From contig NC_079490.1 in assembly GCF_020520425.1 (NCBI RefSeq), forward strand, positions 54,848,517-54,912,516: DNA of 64,000 nucleotides, in the 5' to 3' direction. Position numbers and translations under genes: made by a program. The notes beneath the pieces are model-generated. The model did no database searches, was not told the origin of the DNA, and saw nothing but the letters and a program-made list of their open reading frames with translations. How positions within the stretch are numbered: position 1 is the first letter of the stretch; each line of letters begins with the position of its first letter. The DNA is from Spinacia oleracea. Taxonomy: Eukaryota; Streptophyta; Magnoliopsida; Caryophyllales; Amaranthaceae. Below, piece by piece: positions 55,487 to 64,000 of this stretch.

Positions 55487-57850
55487 TATTTGCGAATCTT
55501 GTATGTAAATCTTGAATCTATGATTGACCTATTGTATATGTTTAACAATTTTAAAGCCTAACCTTGTTAATTATACAACCTAATTTGTAGAAATTCGAAT
55601 AATTTAGAATTTGATTTGATTTTCATAATTAATTAGCAATTTAATTAGGAACCTATGATTAAAAACCACCATAAAATTTGTTAAAACTGTAAAGTTTTAA
55701 CATTTTATGACCTAGATTTGAATCCATGAAAATAAATATAATCGGAAATTAATTTGAATAATAAATTTTCGATTTTTCGCCCAAAATTTATGAAATTAAT
55801 ATGATTTATTAATTCGTCAATAAATTTAAATAATAAAAGTTTTGATTTTTATAAAATCCGTTCACGAATTTAGCACGCACGAACAAATGGACGCTAAGTG
55901 TTACCCTTAAGGGGTGTTGTATAGTGCGGGCATGCGACGACGAGCAAGGGAGCTCGTCGCCCATGCGGTACGATGCAACGAGCAAGGCCGTGGCACACGC
56001 GCGCAAGGCAGCAACCCTGCTATGCGCTGTGTGCTACGAGCACGTGGGCGGATGGGCGAGAAGCAAGGCAGCAATAGCAAGCGTGGCCGCGCATGGGCAG
56101 TGGGCGCTGGCTCGCACATCGAGCATTGCCCCCCAGCCATTCCCCGCAGCCTCGCCCAACGAGGGATGCCTCGCCACAGCGAGCGAGCTGCTGCGCGTAG
56201 GCGTGGCTTGCTCGGCTTGCTGCGTCTATACGTGGCTGCTCGTGCCTTGCGATACGATCAGTCGAGTGGCAGCCCATGGGGCGTTGCTGCTACGTGCACT
56301 CGACGAGGCATGGGCGCGAGCCCATGGCCTTGTCTTGGCCTGATTGATTCGTTTTAATTTTGATTTTTCAGTTGAAAAACGATTTTAATTAAATTTAAAA
56401 TTCGTAATTTAATTTTTTCTCGGAATTTAATTTTGAATAATTTAATTATTATAAATTTATTTATACTAATTATTTTACTAAAATTAAAATCTTGATTGAA
56501 TTTAAATTAATTAATTTAATCAACTGAAAATAAATTAAAGGATTTAAATAATAATTTATATGAGCTTTAAATTTTAATTAAATTTGTAAGTTTTTGGTTG
56601 GACTAGGAAATACAATTTTATGTTTAAAATTCGTAAAGCATGTAAAATTCTTGGTTTTAGTGGGAGCGTTTTAGTCATAAACTCTTGATTAGGTCTACAT
56701 TCCTTTAAGGTTAAAACAACTCGATTAGAATTAATAAGGATTGAATAATTTGTAGATTATTGGAAGCCTTGATTAATTGATGCATATATTTATGTGATGC
56801 AAATATTTATGTGATGCATAATATGTTCTACTAACCAGCTATGTGGGCCATTCATTGATAAATGAATGGGTGAATGGTATATTGTATATGTACTGTTTTG
56901 CAGGTTATGGAAAGTGACTAGTATGGCCCAAATAGGATAGGAAATATGGTCTGCGTACCATTAATTTGAATGTAAAATTGGTCTAATGCACCAAAGTTTT
57001 TTAATTTAAATATGGTCTGCGTACCATCAAATAATTGTAATTAGTTTAAATTATAGCTTATCCTATTTGAAGAAAATGGCGCCTCCCATGGTGAAATTCA
57101 AGACGGAGTTTCCAATCCATTTTCAAGACGGAGTTTGAAGTTGAAGCTTCAAGATGAAGTCGGGCCATACTAGATCACATTTATATCTTATGCATGCTTT
57201 AAGTTATTTATTGCTTTAAATATGTCTAATTATGCATGAGATTATGGCTTGATTATGTTGCATGATTAAGGATTTTAGTTCACTTAAAATCTAACCAACA
57301 TAGTAAGAGCCTTAAGTTCCAAACTTTAAAATTGAGTTAAAAGGTGTCATGCCAAAATAACACTTATTTGGATAACCTTTACATCAATCTTAGTAATAGT
57401 TTTCCGCCCTAGCGAGGTGTTACTTATTGATCCTAAAGGGGTAAGGTACACAAATAATTGTGAGTACATGTTAGTTTTGGTGAAACTCAACGATATAAGT
57501 AAGTAGTCCTTTTATGTCGTGGAAAAACAGATAGGTTTACCTAATAAGACCTTAGACGTACCTATCAACCAAGAGTAGTTTCTAGACTATTAGCAAAGTA
57601 TTTTCTTACCTAAAATATTTTAGAATTGAGTCTAAATACATAATGTGCTTAATTCTTCAATGATTTAAGGATCTTGGAATCATTTTATTCACACCTGCCG
57701 GAACAATAATTCGAATAAAATGCAAATGACTTGTTTAAATTGCATGATTGCTTTAATTTTCAAGTTATTACTCATGATAAATGTTTAAACTTGGCATGCT
57801 TCAATGTATGTTTTAATTATTGTTTATAATTATATATTTTGCACTGCAGT
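55487..57850 (+). other. Copia copy C leader, second part
   Basis: Resumes the family leader after the CACTA element. The G+C-rich block is at 55885-56345. The paired motif ATGGTCTGCGTACCAT occurs at 56946 and 57012. The sequence parallels copy A's leader (minus strand) to about 57700 and then diverges. Confidence 0.75.
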
Positions 57851-59828
57851 AAATCCTTTTAGAAAGGTAACAGTAAATTTCCTCGATTGGTAGTGAATCC
57901 AAGAACGATTCACGGAAATGAGAGAAAGTGAGCAATTTAAAATGTACGTTTCTTTTAGCGACTTTTATGGTTGTTTTCGAATATCAAAGTCGAATGGAAA
58001 ACCGATTGGTGCTTGTGAATTCAAAATACAATATAGTTTTGAGATCATAAAGCATTGAGCTTAAACGCTAAGCTTTACCAATGGTTAACAACCTAAAATC
58101 TTTGTCCATTTAAATCTCGAATGAGTCTAGTCCCTAGACATTCGAATAGATCGATGCTTAGAGAAATTTAGAAGCTTTTGGTAAGATCATCTAGTTGAAA
58201 CAGAATATTCAACATAAATAAAATGGTAAGAAATTTGTTGGAATGACATTGGACATGTCTAACAAAGTATACAAGTCAACACTAGAGAAGTCAATTCTTA
58301 AGACTATAAGAAAGGATACAAGAAATAGAAAAACAAGGAACAAATGAAAGGAATTTACGATTCCGTTTCATCTATAAGTTTATGTTTAAAGGGAAGTGAC
58401 CTAGCAATCAAACTTCCTTGGTATCATATACCGCTTGAGGTTCTTACTTCTGTAATAACTCAAACAATGGAAGCTAGGCTACACTAATGGCCTACAAGTG
58501 GGAAATGAAGCATGGCATTGCTACTTTAGTTGTAGGGTCATCTAGTTTGTTTTAATTCCTTTCAAGGATGGAACTTAATGGCTATTTTGTTCCATAATCA
58601 ACATACCTAAATTTCTGTTTTCAAACACAGAAAGACTCACATTCAACAAAAACAAAAACAATGTTTGTTTGTTTATTTGAATAAAATGGTCATTTACGGG
58701 ATGAGTCAATGTGCTTGATTAAAACAAACAACTCTTTGACAATAAAAACTTTACTAGGTTCAAATCAACCCCTTGATTTGAGCTCCACTAATATTTGGCA
58801 TTGTTGCTTAGACCATATAACCAAGTTAACATTCAAAAGCTCTATTTTGATGGACTTTTGAAAGTTGATTGATTTCTAGGTCAATTCAAGACAAGCTAGT
58901 CTTACTTGTTGAAAGTAACAAAAAAAATGAACTATTGTTAGAACGCCTAGACAATAGAGTTCATAGCTAAAGAAAGATTTTATGACTTTATTATTTCACC
59001 TAGATTTTAGTGAATATAGGTTTATTCACTCAAAGTGATATAAGTTTGAATCTGTTTGTCTAGTTCAAAGATTCATGAAAGCATAAAAACGTCCACTTGG
59101 CAAGAAATTATAAAGATCTAGGTTAGGTCATGGCGATGATTACTTTAAGACCAAAAATGATCATCAATGATTGTGTGTTGTAATTTCACGATCTATCTCC
59201 ATAAGATATGGCATATCTACGTTGGAATAATCGAAGTCAATTAGTACTTGATTCGATCAATGATGAATCATAAAGATTTTTCCTATAATTTCAAAAAACA
59301 AAATGCTCAACTACCACCAAACTAAACCAGATTCGTCAAAGCTATTGAAAAGTAATTTCAGAATATCTTTTCATAATATATACCTAAAGAGTTCCTAAAC
59401 TCAGTGGGAGCTAAGTGTTTGTTATTCTACAAACTAAGGCCCAAGTATAGATATATGTTTCATTGTGATTTATTCAAATGAGACACAAGGGTATTGTTTC
59501 TACCACGAATTTCGAGAACATAATGTTTGTTTGCTCGAAATAATGTCCTTTTGGAGATTCGTTTCCAAAATGACAAGTGGGAGAAAATAGACCTCGAAAG
59601 TCTTCGAGGCGAACAACAAACATAAATGGACATTCCGGAGGCTTTTCGAAGTTCTTTAGAAAATTTGAACACGTATTATTTAAGGACTTTAGAAGTGGCT
59701 TTAAAGAATAGACTTATCTTAGAGGACTTTACAAGTGCTTCAAGGAGAACAGAATATTCAAAGGACTCTCAAAGTGCCTGTTGATATTCTATTGTTTGAT
59801 GTTTTATACCCAAGTAGAAATAGAGTTC
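57851..59828 (+). other. Non-coding body of Copia copy C
   Basis: Occupies the place of gag-pol. No frame above about 80 codons and no recognisable gag, protease, integrase or RT motif in any frame. CTCAGTGGGAGCTAAGTG near 59400 is the only Copia-like phrase. It fits a large retrotransposon derivative dependent on proteins from copies such as A. Confidence 0.6.
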
Positions 59829-60363
59829 TGTAGACATCTAATTTGTGTCTCCCCTTTGGGATGATGACGATACCATTATCCTTACTAGGTAATTGGAGTA
59901 ACTCCAGGCGGAAATCCCAATTGCTAAGAACACCTCCAAAATCCAAGGTCCAAAATCCAATCTCCGAGGCCGTTCCCCTCCCGGAACTCGGTACAAAATA
60001 CAACTTCCAAAATCCAAGTACAATCTCAACTAGTAGACCATCCCATTGGTTTTACTAGGCCCTTTCCACCCAAAATCATATAAGGCAATTCAAATTCGGG
60101 CGCCGACCCACAAAATCGAGCAAGCTGGTCCCCGTCCCGTAAAACCGGAATTCAAAAACCCGAGAAAGGCTTGTTTTTAGACGCTAAACGATGCCTTAAC
60201 CTCCAAGCAAACACAAAACTCCAAACCTGGTACAATTTGTACAATGGGTACAGCACTACAAGACGAAACAAGGACGGAGCTCGCGTCCTTGCTTTGGCGG
60301 CATTCAAGCCACGTCAGCAGCGTACTGCGCTGGCGTGTGCTGGCGTTTATCACCATTCCCTCC

Positions 60364-60370
60364 TATAAAT
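60364..60370 (+). promoter_or_regulatory. TATA box of Tat/Ogre LTR
   Basis: TATAAAT in CCTATAAATACCCCTC, the usual plant LTR promoter context. Confidence 0.65.
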
Positions 60371-61083
60371 ACCCCTCATTTCCATTGAAAAAGGGGGAGG
60401 ACAACAATACAACGTCGTAATTCTGACATTACGCCACAAAATACAACTCAAAACTCCTCAAAAACACATACAAAAATTCCTAAAATCTAAGCAATTGGGA
60501 GCTCTTGCCTAAACCTAAATAGGTAAATCCGAATCCCATTTCAATTAATCATGTTTTTTTGATTTCAAATGATTAGCAAGTTGGTGTTTTTGCCATTAAA
60601 AAACACCACTTGCAACAATCACACATGTTTTCCAAAAATACAAACTTTTTCAAAATACAAAATACAATTTTCAAAGATTCAAGGATGTCCAAGTTGTTTA
60701 CAATCATCTCTTGGACTAGAATCACCATCAAACATGGGGTAATCAAAGATAAACACCTTTTAACATTTAAAGGTTTAGTCTTTTGAGATTCCAAACTCCA
60801 TTTTCAATATACAAGTTCAAGTCTTCAATTTTCAAAGATCTTGCCATGTTTAGGGTTATTCATAGTTATTTCCCTAAACTAGGATCATTTCAAGTTCAAA
60901 TTTCAATTATTTCAAGTTCAAAACCTCAATATTCAAGCTTTCAAGTTCAAGTTTAACATGCAAAATCTAGGATATTTGGGTTGAGCAACCTCTCCCAAGT
61001 TGAGATTTTTGGCTTTGAATTTGTGTCGGGCGCACTTATTTTTAAGGAGCCGCTTGGCGTTCGGATCTCATGTGCCCAAGTAC

Positions 61084-61295
61084 AAATTTCAATTATGCAC
61101 CTTTCAATATTGCAATTTCAATATCGCACCTTTCAATACCGCAATTTCAATATCGCACTTTGAATATCGCCTTTCAATACCGCAATTTCAATATCGCACT
61201 TTCAATATCGCATCAATACCACAAATTCAATATCGCAATTTCAATATCGCAATTTCAATACCGCAATTTCAATACCGCACTTTCAATTCCGCATC
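61084..61295. repeat. Short tandem repeats in Tat/Ogre LTR
   Basis: Units of CAATTTCAATATCGCA / CTTTCAATACCG (about 15-18 bp) repeated a dozen times. Open frames through them are compositional. Confidence 0.9.
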
Positions 61296-61869
61296 TTTAC
61301 TTGCCTAGTCCATTTCTAGGCAATGTGGACCTACTCCCTAGTCCTTTTCTAGGGGGTCTTGTATTTACTAATTCCGCACTTTATTTAGTATTGTGATGTT
61401 GCTTTATTTGCTTTATTGCTTTCATCACCAACATGCTAAATACAACAAAATACAAAGGTTACATCACGCTTAACAAAGATATTTTTGGACAAACCGGCCT
61501 TAGGTTCCTTAAATCAATCTTTAAAGCAAAGTGACCACCGTACAATTAGAAATTCTATTTTGCTCTAAATTCAAACCCACATAGTCTAATCTAGGGTTTA
61601 TTTTCAAAAAAATGTTGTGCCAACATACTTGAATATTTCTAAAGCTCGCCGAATAAGTATTTTTGTTCCCGAGCCCGGATCTCACCCATCCATTTCAAGG
61701 ATTCAAGGCCTTATCCAAAAATAGAGTCATTTGCGGTCTTTCCAAACAAGACCTTAAATAAAGTTTGGTGGCGACTCCTTCGAGGTGCAAAAATTCAAAC
61801 GGTTCTCTAAACGAGCCGGCCTCCCCCCCCCTTGTAGGAAACGGGAAAAGCAAAACCCCCCTACAATTC

Positions 61870-61887
61870 TGGCGACTCCACTGGGGA
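61870..61887 (+). other. Primer binding site of Tat/Ogre element
   Basis: TGGCGACTCCACTGGGGA, four bases after the LTR end. Ogre-group elements are reported to prime with Arg-tRNA; I have not checked complementarity. Confidence 0.7.
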
Positions 61888-62790
61888 CTCTACTACTTTC
61901 AATTCGAAAATGAGAGCAAATTTCGAGCAACCGACCACTGATCTGCCGAAGTACTGGATGCCAGCATTGGCGCCAGGCGCAGCCCCTGCGCCCAACGCCA
62001 CTGCCTGCATCCAGGACAGTGGCTCACAGTGGCTTGTCGCCCACTTTTGCTCAACTTTTCGTGTTGGGAGTTAGTCTGTTTTTGCATCTGGAAGGACGCT
62101 CCCAAGCCTCGTGAACGAGTGCCGAAAAACGAGCTTTACAAATACAAATTCAAGTACGATTTCAATTTCAATTTCTAGGCATTTCATGCATTTTTCGAAA
62201 ACCATATTGTGCAAAATGAATTTCTACCCTTGCCCAAACGGATGTGTTCTACATTCGGGCTAGCCCCGGGGGCAACGAAATGGTGACTCTCCATACGGTT
62301 CCCGACCAAAGTGTGTGACCATTTCCGCGCCTACCGAAACTTGGCATTTACTTGACATTCCCGATGTCAAGTATGGAGGCCGTATGCCGACACACATTTC
62401 CATTAGGCGGAATGTGAAAGCTTGTCGCTGGATCCGTCTCTTAGCCAAGTACCTTTTGACACCCAAAGCCGACCACTTGCATCATACAAAACTTAGACCG
62501 ACCTTAGGTTGAGAAATTTGCAAGTTGCATTCATATTCATGATTAGTGTGACAACGTGCTACTTGTGCATTGTGTGGGCGTCTTTGCACGCATGAATGGC
62601 TAACCTCAAGTTCTAGATTGCCAATACCAATTAGCCTCCAACTAGGAAACCAAACCCCTAGGAGCATCATTTCAACCTCATGCATCTAAATCGCCGATTT
62701 TAGGGTCTTTAGGAGTGTCACTCCATCTGATTCAAAACCCTTAAACACGCCTCACGCACAAATGCCAAATTCAAAATTCAATCCAATGGC
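61888..62790 (+). other. Tat/Ogre 5' internal region, non-coding
   Basis: Leader sequence between the primer site and the repeat arrays. No ORF with recognisable content. Confidence 0.5.
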
Positions 62791-63330
62791 GTCATAGTGC
62801 CGGATTTTCTAGTCCAAATTTCAAGTTTCAAGTTTCAAGTCAAGACTCAATCCAACGGCGCCATAATGCCGGATTTTCTAGTCCAAATTTCAAGCTTCAA
62901 ACTTCAAAGTCAAAATCCACAACTCCAACGGCGTCATGCCGGATTTCCTATTTCAAACATTCAAGTCTTCAAGCATCGAAGTCAAGTTGCCAATTCCAAG
63001 TCTCAAAACCTCAAAGTTCAAATGCCAAAGTTCATGACCGGCGTAATGCCAACTTTTCAACTCCAACTTTCAAACCTCAAATTCCATGTCAATCTTTCGA
63101 ATTTCAAGTCATATACTCAAAATTTCAAATTTCAAATTCCAAATCCATGCCGTCGTAATACCGATTTTTCCATTCCATATTTCAAACCTCGAGCTCGAAG
63201 TTCAAAAATTCCAAACCCTCAAATCTCAAATCCTACACTCCAAGTCCACGGCGGCATAATGCCGGACTTTCAAGTTCCCAAATTCAATGTCTCAAATCCA
63301 CGGCGACATAATGCCGGATTTTCCAAATAC
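62791..63330. repeat. CAACGGCGTCATAATGCCGG-type repeats in Tat/Ogre leader
   Basis: Irregular units of about 75-110 bp, each with a GGCG(T/A)CATAATGCCGGATTT core followed by TTTCAAGTT-type filler. The plus-strand frame at 62797-63441 is produced by the repeats and is not called as a gene. Confidence 0.85.
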
Positions 63331-63417
63331 AAAGCTTCATGTTCTACATACAAAATGCGTCCTTTTCCATTTCAAAGTTCAAACTTCGAGTCAAATTCAA
63401 ATTCCATATTCTACATC

Positions 63418-64000
63418 CGGGTTGAAAATCCCCTGAAATAATACAAATTCCAATGGGTTGAAATTCCCTTCAAATATTCCAATTCCAATGGGTTGAGATT
63501 CCCCTAAAATATTGACGGGTTGAAAATCCCCTAAAATAATACAAACCCCATTCCAAATATTTCCAACGGGTTGAAAATCCCCTGAAATAATACAAGTTCA
63601 AATTCTACGGGTTGAAACTCCCCAGAAATAATACAAGTTCGAGATTCCATTCAACGGGTTGAAAATCCCCTGAAATAATACAAGTCCAATCTTCCAATGG
63701 GTTGAAAATCCCCTGAAATAATACAAATTCCAATTCCCCCACGGGTTGAAATTCCCTTCAAATATTCCAAGTCCAATGGGTTGAAACTCCCCTAAAATAT
63801 TGACGGGTTGAAATTCCCTTTAAATAATACAAAATCAATTCCCTTTCAATCGGGTTGAAATTCCCTTCAAATATTCAAAGTCCAATGAGTTGAAATCCCC
63901 CTAAAATATTGACGGGTTGGAATTCCCTTGAAATAATACAAAATTCAATTTCCTAGTACCAGTCCAATTTCCAAATTCTCGAGCGGGTTGAAATCCCCTT
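63418..64000. repeat. GGGTTGAAAATCCCCTGAAA tandem repeats
   Basis: About 14 units of 35-46 bp with alternating ends (AAATAATACAA... or AAATATTCCAA...), continuing to the window edge. GGGTTGAAAATCCCC / AACGGGTTGAAATTCCC can form small hairpins. Confidence 0.9.

Larger units (their letters stand above)
38048..59828 (+). mobile_element. Copia copy C: LTR, leader and non-coding body (LARD-like), truncated
   Basis: LTR, primer site, leader (with MITE 39733-39956 and CACTA 40052-55483 nested in it) and then, where copy A starts gag, about 1.9 kb without coding capacity. The start of a Tat/Ogre LTR at 59829 ends the visible part. The shared LTR and leader but absent gag-pol make it a non-autonomous derivative of copy A's family. 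It begins within copy B's leader, after CATAG. Confidence 0.78.
59829..61865 (+). repeat. 5' LTR of a Tat/Ogre-type Gypsy element (2037 bp)
   Basis: Begins TGTAGACATCTAATTTGTGTC, ends CCCCCTACA, followed by the primer site TGGCGACTCCACTGGGGA. These are signature termini of Tat/Ogre-type elements. It contains TATAAAT at 60364-60370 and a repeat array at 61084-61295. Confidence 0.82.

Noticed and set aside
55914-56357. Open frames in the G+C-rich block of Copia copy C leader
   Set aside because: Compositional, on both strands, and not conserved in copies A or B.
62797-63441. 214-codon frame starting MPDFLVQISSF
   Set aside because: The frame is generated by minisatellite units in the Tat/Ogre leader; its repeats mirror the DNA repeats and no gag-like feature is seen.
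63418-64000. Regular repeats that could suggest a CRISPR array
   Set aside because: Units vary in sequence and length, spacers are repeats too, and the context is a plant retrotransposon leader.

Overview
The window is plant nuclear DNA, most likely from a eudicot (possibly Caryophyllales; the sequence alone does not settle it). The evidence is split genes with AT-rich introns, two plant-specific host genes and dense nested plant transposons. Only about 16 kb is host genic sequence: MUG1, a domesticated Mutator transposase (10370-12601, +), converging on FLK, a triple-KH RNA-binding flowering regulator (15231-25080, -, six coding exons plus a leader exon). I recall the orthologues as neighbours in Arabidopsis (AT3G04605, AT3G04610), so the pair looks like an old syntenic block. 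Its introns and flanks carry a SINE, several MITEs and microsatellites.

Left flank (1-8900): a minus-strand Angela/BARE-like Copia retrotransposon, cut by the window edge, with a 1.4-kb LTR, a 2.9-kb leader containing a G+C-rich tandem-repeat block, and an uninterrupted gag-protease-integrase-RT frame. It abuts a broken LINE ORF1 pseudogene that is itself split by a solo LTR with perfect CCTCC target-site duplications.

Right flank (25.7-64 kb): fragments of unidentified and aspartyl-tRNA synthetase genes, then two plus-strand LTR-plus-leader copies of the same Copia family arranged LTR-leader-LTR-leader. The first leader contains a 6.4-kb mariner-like element (MLE) with TA target sites, an intact DD39D transposase, a second spliced gene on the other strand and, between the two genes, an array of eight imperfect hairpins. 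Four of these are framed like box C/D RNAs with covarying terminal stems. The second leader contains a 224-bp Mutator MITE and a 15.4-kb CACTA element. The CACTA element has lost or never had a visible transposase but carries subterminal repeat arrays, a LINE RNase H fragment, a decayed LRR-protein fragment, other exon-like pieces and a cluster of nested MITEs/MULEs. The second Copia copy ends in a 1.9-kb non-coding body (LARD-like) and is cut by the LTR and repeat-rich leader of a Tat/Ogre-type Gypsy element that runs off the right edge.

The autonomous Copia copy at the left could supply proteins to the non-coding copy at the right. The MLE transposase shares terminal sequence with a nearby Stowaway-type MITE. 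The least expected object is the hairpin / C-D-box-like array inside the MLE.
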